Shown: positions 46,110-54,649 of the stretch, piece after piece
Position numbering within the stretch: position 1 is the first letter of the stretch
Layout of the letters: every line of letters begins with the position of its first letter
Assembly: GCF_003345295.1 (NCBI RefSeq)
Contig: NZ_CP031055.1
Coordinates: 3,286,001 to 3,350,000, forward strand
Reading direction: 5' to 3'
Length of the DNA: 64,000 nt
Source of the DNA: Vibrio splendidus
Lineage (GTDB): Bacteria > Pseudomonadota > Gammaproteobacteria > Enterobacterales > Vibrionaceae
Notes under the pieces: generated by a model
What the model saw: only the letters and a program-made list of their open reading frames with translations
Databases searched by the model: none
What the model was told of the DNA's origin: nothing
Position numbers and translations under genes: made by a program

Positions 46110-46823
46110 TTATCCAGAGGGCTCAGGAGTGCGGCAGATGCAGTAAATATCAATCCTTTTAACGCCCACTTCAAGTAGTAATTGGCATAATTGATACACT
46201 GTACTGCCTGTGGTTACAACATCATCAATTATCGCGATGTGAGGGTAATCAATCGCTGAGAAATTCGTATTATGCAGCGTGAAAGCATCTTTGAGATTGC
46301 TCTGTCTTGCTGATTTGGTTAATCCTTGTTGTGAAGGTGTTGAGTGAGAACGTCGAAATAAAACCGTATTTTTAACGTTCAGTTCCTGAGCTGTGTAATG
46401 TGCCAATAACTGGCTCTGATTAAAGCCTCGATGAATGTATCGAGTCCAATGTAAAGGAACACTGGTAATCAACGTTGCTGGGTGTTGAATTCGTGACGCT
46501 AGCAGTTTCGACAGATCACGAGCAAACCAAAACTTATCGGCGTACTTCATCTGTTGGATATAACGTGCCGTTGGGAAGGTGTAGTCCCCAACGCAATAGA
46601 GACGATGCCAAGGTGGAGGTTGAGATAAGCATTGACCACACTGTTCGACGATCGTCAGTGTTTTCAAGCCACATCGTTGGCAACGAGGAACTGACTCAAA
46701 GAGATTAAGACAAGAATCACACCATCGAGGGTGAGCATCGCTGTGCGACTTATCTAGCTTGCATAAGTGGCATTGAGGTGTGACCAGACGTGGTGTGTGT
46801 TTTTGTAGCCAATCGGATAACAT
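46110..46823 (-). CDS. gntX: ComF/GntX family phosphoribosyltransferase-like protein
   Basis: A 237-residue protein of the ComF family. Zinc-finger cysteines occur at C18/C21, C35/C38, C48/C51 and C63/C66 (CHLC, CDSC, CQRC, CGQC). The C-terminal phosphoribosyltransferase fold has the PRPP loop IAIIDDVVTTGST (~198-210). In naturally competent bacteria ComF is needed for DNA uptake; in E. coli the homologue next to nfuA and bioH is GntX. The order bioH-gntX-nfuA is conserved, with bioH divergent. Confidence 0.9.
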   Translation of the reverse strand: MLSDWLQKHTPRLVTPQCHLCKLDKSHSDAHPRWCDSCLNLFESVPRCQRCGLKTLTIVEQCGQCLSQPPPWHRLYCVGDYTFPTARYIQQMKYADKFWFARDLSKLLASRIQHPATLITSVPLHWTRYIHRGFNQSQLLAHYTAQELNVKNTVLFRRSHSTPSQQGLTKSARQSNLKDAFTLHNTNFSAIDYPHIAIIDDVVTTGSTVYQLCQLLLEVGVKRIDIYCICRTPEPSG

Positions 46824-46916
46824 AGCTTGTGATGCTTTTGGGTTATGGTGTTCCTTTTGCTCACCATACTGAAAAATGCAGGTTATTGCTGATGGAAAAA
46901 GTAGGGAATATTGAGA

Positions 46917-47693
46917 ATGAGTGACGCGTTATATTGGCATGTTTCAGGGCAAGGAACTGATTTAGTTCTGGTTCACGGCTGGGGTATGAATGGTGCGGTA
47001 TGGCAGCAAACCGTTGATGCGTTAGAAGCTAACTTTCGAGTGCATGTCGTCGATCTTCCTGGGTATGGACACAGCGCGCACTGCCACGCTCAAGATCTTG
47101 AAGAGATTGCTCAGCAACTATTGGTCGACGCGCCCAAGCAAGCGATTTGGGTGGGTTGGTCACTCGGTGGTTTGGTCGCGACGCACATGGCTCTCCATCA
47201 CTCAGATTACGTAAGCAAATTGGTGACTGTCGCTAGCTCCCCTAAATTCGCAGCCGCAAAAGAACCCGTATTATGGCGAGGCATTCAGCCAAACGTATTA
47301 ACCGCATTCACTGAGCAGCTAGTTGAAGACTATCAGACCACCATCGAACGTTTTATGGCATTGCAAGCTATGGGCAGTCCTTCAGCAAGGCAAGATGTAA
47401 AACAGCTCAAGCAAGCGGTGCTGTCTCGTCCGCTACCGAATCCAGATTCTTTGTTAGCGGGTTTGAAAATGCTGTCAGACGTTGACCTCCGTGAACAATT
47501 ACCGCAGATCTCTGTGCCTATGCTGCGCTTATACGGTCGATTAGATGGGCTTGTGCCAATCAAGGTTGCAAAAGACTTGGGCAAAGCCTTACCTCATACC
47601 GAACAATACATCTTCACTCAGTCTTCACATGCGCCCTTTATGACTGAAGCAGATGCCTTTTGCAGTGAACTGGTCAGCTTCGCGAGAAAATAA
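46917..47693 (+). CDS. bioH: Pimeloyl-ACP methyl ester esterase
   Basis: Removes the methyl group from pimeloyl-ACP methyl ester to end the BioC-BioH stage of biotin synthesis. The 258-residue alpha/beta hydrolase has the oxyanion segment VHGWGMNGAVW, the nucleophile elbow GWSLGG (Ser ~80), an Asp in YGRLDGLVP and a His in QSSHAPFM. A TTG two codons upstream (46911) opens the longer frame; ATG 46917 (MSDALYWH) is preferred. Confidence 0.95.
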   Translation: MSDALYWHVSGQGTDLVLVHGWGMNGAVWQQTVDALEANFRVHVVDLPGYGHSAHCHAQDLEEIAQQLLVDAPKQAIWVGWSLGGLVATHMALHHSDYVSKLVTVASSPKFAAAKEPVLWRGIQPNVLTAFTEQLVEDYQTTIERFMALQAMGSPSARQDVKQLKQAVLSRPLPNPDSLLAGLKMLSDVDLREQLPQISVPMLRLYGRLDGLVPIKVAKDLGKALPHTEQYIFTQSSHAPFMTEADAFCSELVSFARK

Positions 47694-47867
47694 TCGCTAA
47701 ATTTATCGCTGGCTTGGTCGATATATAACCTAACCAACGTGTTGAATGATACTCAGACCTCACTCTCTCCTGAGCTGATTGCGGTAAGTTGGGCTATGCC
47801 TGTTGTGCTGACTCACAGTACAACAGCGTTATAGCAATAACGATGGGCGATTCTTGAGGAGTTCGCG

Positions 47868-48341
47868 ATGATTGTGTCACCTGCAACTGCAGTGAGTGTG
47901 CCACTGATCGCCCCATCCGTTAATGTGCAAACAGAGCAAGTTGCGCGTGATAATAGAGTTCGAGAACCTGTCGCTCCCGCCGTAGCATTGGCGAAAACCA
48001 ATGCAGAGCGAAAGGTAAAACCGGACGATAAGCGAAGGCAGCAGTCGGCTTGGGATCCTTCAGACCATCCTGGTTATGAAATGGAGAACGAGTCAGAGGC
48101 CAATTCGATTAGCCAAGAAGAGCCACAAGATCCTTTTGATAGGTTGTTCAGCTTATTGGCACTGAGAACATACAGTGCTGATCAAGGAAAGGGCTATACC
48201 ATGCGTTTCCGCCTGCCAAAGCATGTTTTAGATGCGGCGATTCAAGAGGGACAGATGGAGAAGCGACGTAAGGTCATAAAATATCATTATGGTCATGCTG
48301 TTGCGCCTCATGCTCCATCAGGAATGCTGGTCGTGTTATAA
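47868..48341 (+). CDS. Conserved-type hypothetical protein, proline-rich N-terminus
   Basis: I do not recognise a domain. The 157-residue product has no signal peptide or membrane helix. The N-terminal ~85 residues are low in complexity (Val, Ala, Pro, then Lys/Arg and Glu/Ser) and look disordered. The segment DPFDRLFSLLALRTYSADQG and the basic stretch EKRRKVIKYHYGH could fold. GAGGAG lies about eight bases before the ATG. Codon use looks like its neighbours. The gene sits alone between bioH and the convergent tex, with a strong terminator after it. Confidence 0.65.
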   Translation: MIVSPATAVSVPLIAPSVNVQTEQVARDNRVREPVAPAVALAKTNAERKVKPDDKRRQQSAWDPSDHPGYEMENESEANSISQEEPQDPFDRLFSLLALRTYSADQGKGYTMRFRLPKHVLDAAIQEGQMEKRRKVIKYHYGHAVAPHAPSGMLVVL

Positions 48342-48393
48342 ATCGAAAACTTATGACCCAACCAAACTTCGATGTCTTTTTTGAACACATAAT

Positions 48394-48427
48394 AAAAAAA
48401 CCTGCATACCCTAAGGGATGCAGGTTT
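48394..48427. terminator. Bidirectional terminator between the hypothetical gene and tex
   Basis: AAAAAAACCTGCATACC and GGGATGCAGGTTTT pair over 9-12 bp around CTAA, with A- and T-runs on the two sides. Confidence 0.9.
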
Positions 48428-48479
48428 TCTGTTTTTACAGGCTATTTATTTCACGACACGCAGTCGTTTCATTGACCTA

Positions 48480-50810
48480 TTATTTCTTCGCTTTAGCAAA
48501 GGCAGCGGCAAAAGCACCACCCATCGCCGGGTTTTGTTGCGGTTCTTCACGGCGGCGTTGTCCACCTTGCGAATTTTGATTTGGGCGGTTTTGCGTGCGA
48601 GGTGCACTTGAACGTTGTGCGCGGTTGTCTTGGCCGGGTTCATCTTTCATACGCATGCTTAGCGCAATACGTTTGCGTTGAACATCGACTTCCATCACCT
48701 TCACTTTGACGATTTCCCCCGTTTTCACGACTTCATGAGGATCAGAGACAAAACGATCGGTTAGCGCTGATATATGCACTAAACCGTCTTGGTGGACACC
48801 AATGTCAACGAAGGCGCCAAAGTTGGCTACGTTTGAAACTACACCTTCTAAGATCATGCCGGGTTCTAGGTCAGACATGCTATTTACGCCATCGGCGAAG
48901 GTTGCTGTCTTGAATTCAGGACGAGGATCTCGACCCGGCTTATCCAGCTCTTTGATGATGTCGGTTACCGTAGGTACACCGAAGTTCTCATTGGTGTAAT
49001 CAACCGCATGTAAACCACGTAAGAAGTCTGTATTACCCACCAGAGACTTGATGTCTTTCTGGTTTTTCTCGGCGATGGTTTTCACCAATGGGTAAGCTTC
49101 TGGGTGAACTGAAGATGCGTCTAATGGATTCTTACCATCCATGATTCTCAGGAAACCCGCACACTGTTCAAAGGCTTTTGGCCCTAAACGAGCGACTTTT
49201 TTGAGTGTTGTACGCGCTTCGAAGCGACCGTTTTCATCACGGAAGTCCACGATGTTCTGAGCGATGGTGGTAGAAAGGCCGGCTACACGAGTTAACAGTG
49301 CAGCAGAAGCAGTATTCACATCAACACCAACCGCGTTTACACAGTCTTCGACAATCGCATCTAGGCGCTTAGCGAGCATAGTTTGGCTCACGTCGTGTTG
49401 GTATTGGCCCACACCGATCGATTTAGGGTCAATCTTCACCAGCTCTGCCAATGGATCTTGCAGACGACGAGCAATAGACACCGCACCACGAATCGATACA
49501 TCCATGTTAGGGAATTCTTTTGCTGCTAACTCAGAAGCCGAATAAACCGATGCGCCAGCCTCACTCACTATGATTTTTTGCGCTGTAAGGTTGCCACGCT
49601 TAATCACATCAGCAACAAAGCTGTCTGTTTCGCGTGAAGCCGTGCCGTTACCAATCGCAATCAAATCAACATTGTATTGACGAACCATTTGCTCAACAAT
49701 ATGAGCTGACTTTTCGTATTGCTTTTGCGGTGGGTGAGGGTAAATAGTCTCTGTTGCCAGAACCTTACCGGTTGAATCCACCACGGCGATTTTCGAACCA
49801 GTACGTAAACCCGGATCCAAGCCCAAGGTTGCGCGAGGGCCAGCAGGTGCCGCCATCAACAAATCTTTAAGGTTGGTTGCGAACACTTCAATCGCTTCGA
49901 TCTCACCGCGTTCTTTCATCGCGCCCATCAACTCGGTTTCCATGTGCATAGAAACCTTGATACGCCACGCCCAGCTAATCACTTGCTTACGCCATGCATC
50001 TGCAGGTGCGCTGCTCAGGGTAATACCGTAGTGATCAGAGATGATGTTCTCGCAGTAAGAACCACGTACACCTTCTTCTTGCTCAGGGTCTGCATTCATT
50101 GCCAGCGTTAGGAAGCCTTCATTTCGGCCTCGCAACATCGCAAGCGCACGGTGTGAAGGTACTTTGTTGAGTGTTTCGTTGTGTTCGAAGTAATCTTTGA
50201 ATTTCTCGCCTGCTTGCTCTTTGCCTGCCACGACACGTGAAACGAGTTCTGAGTTGCGCGTGAGGTGTTGGCGAATCTTTTCAAGTAGGTTTGCGTCTTC
50301 AGCAATGCGCTCCATGATGATCGCTCGTGCACCATCCAGTGCCGCTTTGGTATCAGCAATGCCTTTATCGCTGCTGATGAAGTTAGCGGCTTCGGTTTCA
50401 GGATCGTGCTGTGGTTCATTCCAAAGTGTATCGGCAAGTGGCTCTAAGCCTGCTTCGATTGCGATCTGACCTTTGGTACGACGCTTTGGTTTGTATGGCA
50501 GGTATAGATCTTCTAGGCGCGTCTTGCTGTCGGCTTGAGTGATATCACGTTCCAGTTCTGGCGTGAGTTTGCCTTGGTCTTGAATCGACTTAAGAATCGT
50601 TTGGCGGCGATCGTCAAGTTCGCGAAGGTATGAAAGGCGACTATCAAGGTTACGTAGTTGGGTATCGTCTAAGCCACCCGTGACTTCTTTACGGTAGCGG
50701 GCAATAAAGGGAACGGTGTTACCGTCGTCAATTAGGTTTACTGCGGCGGTGACTTGCTCTGAACGAACATTCAGTTCTTCAGCAATCAGTCGACAGATAG
50801 CTTGGCTCAT
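48480..50810 (-). CDS. tex: RNA-binding transcription accessory protein Tex
   Basis: A 776-residue protein homologous to the core of eukaryotic Spt6. Domains in order: helical Tex N-terminus (~1-190), YqgF/RNase H-like domain with GLDPGLRTGSKIAVVD (~330-345), helix-hairpin-helix (VNTASAALLTRVAGLS, ~505), and S1 RNA-binding domain (ILEGVVSNVANFGAFVDIG, ~655-725). A Gln/Asn/Arg-rich tail follows. It binds nucleic acid and influences transcription and stress survival. Confidence 0.96.
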   Translation of the reverse strand: MSQAICRLIAEELNVRSEQVTAAVNLIDDGNTVPFIARYRKEVTGGLDDTQLRNLDSRLSYLRELDDRRQTILKSIQDQGKLTPELERDITQADSKTRLEDLYLPYKPKRRTKGQIAIEAGLEPLADTLWNEPQHDPETEAANFISSDKGIADTKAALDGARAIIMERIAEDANLLEKIRQHLTRNSELVSRVVAGKEQAGEKFKDYFEHNETLNKVPSHRALAMLRGRNEGFLTLAMNADPEQEEGVRGSYCENIISDHYGITLSSAPADAWRKQVISWAWRIKVSMHMETELMGAMKERGEIEAIEVFATNLKDLLMAAPAGPRATLGLDPGLRTGSKIAVVDSTGKVLATETIYPHPPQKQYEKSAHIVEQMVRQYNVDLIAIGNGTASRETDSFVADVIKRGNLTAQKIIVSEAGASVYSASELAAKEFPNMDVSIRGAVSIARRLQDPLAELVKIDPKSIGVGQYQHDVSQTMLAKRLDAIVEDCVNAVGVDVNTASAALLTRVAGLSTTIAQNIVDFRDENGRFEARTTLKKVARLGPKAFEQCAGFLRIMDGKNPLDASSVHPEAYPLVKTIAEKNQKDIKSLVGNTDFLRGLHAVDYTNENFGVPTVTDIIKELDKPGRDPRPEFKTATFADGVNSMSDLEPGMILEGVVSNVANFGAFVDIGVHQDGLVHISALTDRFVSDPHEVVKTGEIVKVKVMEVDVQRKRIALSMRMKDEPGQDNRAQRSSAPRTQNRPNQNSQGGQRRREEPQQNPAMGGAFAAAFAKAKK

Positions 50811-50928
50811 CCGATGAATCTCTTATTTAATATCATGACAAATACATGGGGGTGAGCGTACGCTTTTTCTAGCTTTGGCTGTGTAATTATCGTGTCAGAA
50901 GTCGAATTTCCGTTTGTGATATCCGCTT

Positions 50929-50946
50929 TGTGCGAGATCTCTCACA
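50929..50946 (+). promoter_or_regulatory. VarA/UvrY (GacA) binding site upstream of csrB
   Basis: TGTGCGAGATCTCTCACA is an 18-bp inverted repeat, palindromic except for one base pair. It matches the E. coli UvrY site TGTGAGAGATCTCTTACA in 16 of 18 bases. It lies about 177 bp before the CsrB 5' end, the same kind of distal position as in E. coli. I did not find an equally clear site before csrC. Confidence 0.8.
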
Positions 50947-51105
50947 CGTGATGTAAGCCTAAGTCGCCTTAAACCTGTCAATATGTCTTAATTTAATTTT
51001 AAGTTGTTGATTTTTAATTACATGATTTTTTGGGGCGTATTTCTCACCTGAAATGTTTTTTGGGACTATCTAGGAAACTCGCCCAAATACCGTAATATTT
51101 AACTT

Positions 51106-51414
51106 GTCGACAGGGAGTTGGCAGGAACAGGAAAAAGCCTAATGGACTAGGTATCTTCAGGATGAAGATTTGATTACTTAGGATGAGTGGTCAGCAAGGA
51201 AGTAATAATCTCTGGATGAGATTCGCCAGTCAGGATGACAGGCTAGAATGGACACCGCTAGGATGGCGATGAACAAAAAGGAAATTGGTTAAAGGATTTA
51301 GCCACTATCAAGGACAGATGCAGGGAGCACCTTATCTCGAAGAGATAAACAGTAGCCGGATTGCTGCGATAGAGACTTAACCCCGCCAGGCGCAAGCCTA
51401 GCGGGGTTTTCTTT
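51106..51414 (+). ncRNA. csrB: CsrB small RNA (CsrA-sequestering)
   Basis: The 5' end GTCGACAGGGAG is the same as that of E. coli CsrB, and the 3' part (gcagggagca ... agtagccggattgctgcga) also resembles it. In between are about 14 GGA motifs, many in hairpin loops: CTTC-AGGAT-GAAG, ATCTC-TGGAT-GAGAT, GTC-AGGAT-GAC, CGC-TAGGAT-GGCG. The 3' end is a terminator (CCCCGC 51381-51386, GCGGGG 51401-51406, then TTTTCTTTT). The -10 is TAATAT (51093-51098). The RNA titrates CsrA and so affects carbon storage, motility, quorum sensing and virulence. It lies between the tex start and greB. Confidence 0.95.
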
Positions 51415-51466
51415 TATCTGGAGTTTGGGTTTGTCTGCTCGACCTGTGATGGCCGGTTAATCACGC

Positions 51467-51537
51467 TAAGCCATAAGCCATAAGCCATAAGCCATAAGCC
51501 ATAAGCCAAGGCATAAGGCATAAGGCATAAGGCATAA
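51467..51537 (+). repeat. Heptamer tandem array: six TAAGCCA then TAAGGCA copies
   Basis: Six perfect TAAGCCA units (51467-51508) are followed by AGGCA and three TAAGGCA units, ending TAA. The array changes CC to GG half way and keeps the 7-bp period. It fills the space between the csrB terminator and the greB stop codon (51541), so it lies in the 3' UTR of greB and changes no protein. Confidence 0.9.
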
Positions 51538-51540
51538 ACT

Positions 51541-52023
51541 TTACGCGTCGTCTGCGTAGCGAATCGAGTTAATGAACCACTCTTTATCGCCTTCTGGTGT
51601 GGTTACCGTAAACTCATCATCCACTTCTTTCTTGAGCAGAGCTCTAGCCATTGGCGAGTCGATAGAGATATAACCTTTCGCATCACCGTAGATCTCTTCA
51701 GGGCCGACAATACGAAACTTCTTAATTTCCCCATCATCATTCTCAATTTCCACCCAAGCACCGAAAAATACCTTACCTTCTTGTTGCGGTGAGTAATCAA
51801 CGATAGTCACATCAGGTAGGAATTTTCTTAAGAAACGGACTCGGCGATCAATCTGACGAAGCAAACGCTTATTGAAGGTGTAATCTGCGTTTTCTGATCG
51901 ATCTCCAAGGCTTGCAGCCCAAGTGACTATTTTGGTTATTTCTGGACGCTTCTCGTGCCATAAGTGGTCATGTTCTGCTTTGAGCTTGTTATAACCTTCG
52001 CGGGTGATAAGTTTGGTTTTCAT
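51541..52023 (-). CDS. greB: Transcription elongation factor GreB
   Basis: A 160-residue factor that rescues backtracked RNA polymerase by stimulating transcript cleavage. The N-terminal coiled coil (~1-75) has the catalytic acidic loop at GDRSENADYTFNKR (D and E near 41-44); the C-terminal FKBP-like domain follows (FRIVGPEEIYGDAKGYIS). The length and the charge pattern distinguish it from GreA. It is divergent from ompR, as in E. coli. Confidence 0.96.
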   Translation of the reverse strand: MKTKLITREGYNKLKAEHDHLWHEKRPEITKIVTWAASLGDRSENADYTFNKRLLRQIDRRVRFLRKFLPDVTIVDYSPQQEGKVFFGAWVEIENDDGEIKKFRIVGPEEIYGDAKGYISIDSPMARALLKKEVDDEFTVTTPEGDKEWFINSIRYADDA

Positions 52024-52201
52024 AAATCTGACTTAATGAAATGATGATCTAAGATAGAATATATAGAAAGGCAACATACGTTAACAATTATTTAGGCGAC
52101 TTTTTCTCCAATAATGTTACATTTTTAATGTCTTATACCAATATACAATTTACCAAGAATGCTTAACCTTAGGTTTAAGCTTTAATAGGTGGAACCATTA
52201 C

Positions 52202-52921
52202 ATGCAAGAAAACTACAAAATTTTAGTGGTCGATGACGATGCTCGTTTACGTGCACTGTTAGAACGCTATCTGTCAGAGCAAGGCTTTCAAGTGCGTAGC
52301 GTGGCAAACAGTGAGCAGATGGACCGCCTGTTAACCCGTGAAAATTTTCACTTGATGGTATTGGATTTAATGTTGCCGGGCGAAGACGGCCTATCGATCT
52401 GTCGCCGCCTAAGAAACGCAAACAACTCGCTACCAATCCTGATGCTGACCGCAAAGGGTGATGAAGTGGATCGCATTGTGGGTTTGGAAGTGGGTGCTGA
52501 TGATTACCTGCCAAAACCATTTAACCCACGTGAACTGCTTGCTCGTATCAAAGCGGTAATGCGTCGCCAAGTAATTGAAGCACCGGGCGCGCCAAGCACA
52601 GAAGAGTCTGTGGTTGAGTTTGGTGAGTTCCGCTTGAACCTAGGTACACGTGAAATGTTCCGCGGTGAAGAGCCAATGCCTCTTACCTCAGGTGAATTTG
52701 CGGTTCTTAAGTCGCTAGTGACTAACGCTCGTGAGCCAATGTCTCGCGATAAGCTGATGAACATGGCACGTGGCCGTGAGTATTCAGCGATGGAACGTTC
52801 TATCGATGTTCAGATTTCACGTCTGCGTCGTCTAGTTGAAGAAGATCCAAGTAAACCTCGTTATATCCAAACGGTGTGGGGCTTGGGTTACGTATTCGTT
52901 CCAGATGGCAAAGCAGTCTAA
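52202..52921 (+). CDS. ompR: Osmolarity response regulator OmpR
   Basis: A 239-residue response regulator. The receiver domain has the acidic pocket DDD at 11-13, phospho-acceptor D55 (LDLMLPGEDG) and K105 in LPKPF. The winged-helix domain at ~135-235 is of the OmpR type (DVQISRLRRLVEEDPSKPRYI). It controls porin genes and acid/osmotic responses. envZ follows after 166 bp. Confidence 0.97.
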   Translation: MQENYKILVVDDDARLRALLERYLSEQGFQVRSVANSEQMDRLLTRENFHLMVLDLMLPGEDGLSICRRLRNANNSLPILMLTAKGDEVDRIVGLEVGADDYLPKPFNPRELLARIKAVMRRQVIEAPGAPSTEESVVEFGEFRLNLGTREMFRGEEPMPLTSGEFAVLKSLVTNAREPMSRDKLMNMARGREYSAMERSIDVQISRLRRLVEEDPSKPRYIQTVWGLGYVFVPDGKAV

Positions 52922-53087
52922 GCCGGTTTTGTAAGCTCTATATCAGCTTCATCGGTTCTGTGAATCAGAATTCTATATTTACGGGTCATCTCATTAATAT
53001 GCGATGGCCCGTTTTGTATTCAGCACAATGGTTTACAGCTATAGTTCCCATTATATCCCTTTATCATCCCCTCAATTTAGGTCTTCT

Positions 53088-54389
53088 ATGCGCATACGTA
53101 GCTCCTTTACTCAGTCGATAGTACTCTTCTTAACCCTGTTGGTCGCTAGCCAAATCTTTTCTTATTACGCGGTGTTTAACTATGCATTGATGCCGAGTTT
53201 GCAGCAGTTTAATAAGATCTTGGCTCATGAGTTAAACCTTGTGTTGGACCAAGGCACTGACATGGATATCGAGATTGATGCGCCACTACGTCAACGTGTG
53301 CTTGAGCAGTTAGGAGTGACGGTTCACGCCAAGGACAGCGAAGCCGCGGGTGAGTATTACCATGCGGTAGCAATCGACCTGATGAGTGAGGAGATGACCA
53401 AAGAGTTGGGCTCTGAAACCGAAGTACGGCTGATTCTAGGCAAAGAGAGCTACGTGTTGTGGATGGACATCGCACAGCTGCCTAACTCCTTGATTCGTAT
53501 TCCTCTGTCTGAGCTACAAGAAGAAGACTTTGCGCCTCTTTTCCGTAACAGCCTGATCATGGCGATGTTGATTGTCGCGGGTGGCTGGCTGTTCATTCGC
53601 TTGCAAAACCGGCCTTTGATAGCGCTAGAGAAAGCCGCCCAAGGTGTGGGGCGTGGTGATATTCCACCACCGCTACCAGTACAAGGTGCGCAAGAGATCC
53701 GCTCGGTAACTCGAGCCTTTAATCAGATGTCGAAAGGTATCCAAGAACTCGAAGAAGACCGCGCTTTGTTGATGGCAGGTATCAGTCATGATTTACGTAC
53801 TCCGTTAACGCGTATTCGCTTAGCGACCGAGATGATGTCGCCAGAAGATAGCTATTTAGCGGAAGGGATCATCAGTGATACCGAAGAGTGTAATGAGATC
53901 ATCAGCCAGTTTATGGATTACCTAAAGCCCGTTGATCGAGATTCATTCCAAGAGGTATTTGTCGATGATATTGCCCGAGAAGTTTCTAGCTCTGAAGGTG
54001 GCTACGAGGTACAAATTGAAACCGATATACCAGATTCGATGAAGCCTGCACTAGGGAACCCGATCGCGATGAAGCGTGCCGTGAGTAACTTGGTGGTGAA
54101 TGCGCTGCGCTATGGCAATGGTTGGGTCAAGGTATCGACTGGCATGACGGCCGATAATAAACTGGCTTGGGTGACCGTTGAAGATAATGGCCCGGGGATC
54201 CCGCAAGACCAAGTCGGTAAGTTGTTTGAACCGTTCACGCGTGGTGACACCGCTCGTGGCAGTGAAGGGACAGGTTTAGGCTTAGCGATTGTGAAACGTA
54301 TTGTCAGCCAGCACCAAGGTGCCGTGGTGGTTAATAACCGCAGTGAAGGTGGCTTAAAAGCGCAGATCAGTTTTCCTGTGAAGCCTTAA
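53088..54389 (+). CDS. envZ: Osmosensor histidine kinase EnvZ
   Basis: A 433-residue membrane kinase. Membrane helices at about 12-34 and 153-170 flank a periplasmic domain; HAMP (~171-225) leads to the dimerisation helix with phospho-acceptor H234 (GISHDLRTPLTR). The HATPase domain has an N box (NLVVNALRYG) and G boxes (DNGPGIP, GTGLGLAI). ATG 53088 is chosen over 53004 because MRIRSSFTQSIVLF puts the first helix at the usual place. Confidence 0.96.
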   Translation: MRIRSSFTQSIVLFLTLLVASQIFSYYAVFNYALMPSLQQFNKILAHELNLVLDQGTDMDIEIDAPLRQRVLEQLGVTVHAKDSEAAGEYYHAVAIDLMSEEMTKELGSETEVRLILGKESYVLWMDIAQLPNSLIRIPLSELQEEDFAPLFRNSLIMAMLIVAGGWLFIRLQNRPLIALEKAAQGVGRGDIPPPLPVQGAQEIRSVTRAFNQMSKGIQELEEDRALLMAGISHDLRTPLTRIRLATEMMSPEDSYLAEGIISDTEECNEIISQFMDYLKPVDRDSFQEVFVDDIAREVSSSEGGYEVQIETDIPDSMKPALGNPIAMKRAVSNLVVNALRYGNGWVKVSTGMTADNKLAWVTVEDNGPGIPQDQVGKLFEPFTRGDTARGSEGTGLGLAIVKRIVSQHQGAVVVNNRSEGGLKAQISFPVKP

Positions 54390-54440
54390 ATATCATCAGT
54401 ATGTATTATGGCGACGGGGTCGGTTCGGGGAACTGTTAAG

Positions 54441-54480
54441 AGATCCCCGACTCGGTCATTCTTCCCTCTCGGGGATGACG
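54441..54480 (-). repeat. 40-nt hairpin repeat, copy B (inverted)
   Basis: On the minus strand it begins CGTCATCCCCGAGAGGGAAG and ends TCGGGGATCT. ATCCCCGA pairs fully with TCGGGGAT. It is closely similar to copy A at 22651-22690. It lies 50 bp after the envZ stop and opposes copy C, 42 bp away. Confidence 0.82.
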
Positions 54481-54522
54481 AATTGCTAACCATGGACTTT
54501 GATGATGAAAGTTTACTTTGAT

Positions 54523-54562
54523 CGTCATTCCCTATCGTGAGGAACGAGCGAATAGGGAATCT
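54523..54562 (+). repeat. 40-nt hairpin repeat, copy C
   Basis: Begins CGTCATTCCCTATCGTGAGG and ends ATAGGGAATCT. ATTCCCTA pairs fully with TAGGGAAT; the two stems have changed together relative to copies A and B. The loop keeps GAGGAACGA. Copies B and C form an inverted pair between envZ and the convergent recG. Confidence 0.82.
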
Positions 54563-54592
54563 CGCTCTTACTTGATGAAAGTAACGCACACT

Positions 54593-54620
54593 AAAAAGGC
54601 TTCCTTAAGGGAAGCCTTTC
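54593..54620 (-). terminator. Rho-independent terminator of recG
   Basis: On the minus strand, AAAGGCTTCC, a short TTAA loop region, GGAAGCC and five T. It lies about 30 bp after the recG stop. Confidence 0.85.
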
Positions 54621-54649
54621 TACGTTCTGGGCGATGGTAACTTGGCTAA

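Noticed and set aside
51467..51537. CRISPR-like direct repeats
   Set aside because: Units are 7 bp with no spacers, and no cas genes are present.
52131..52160. ATACCAAT word upstream of ompR, like the MITE end
   Set aside because: Only eight bases match and no second end is visible nearby.
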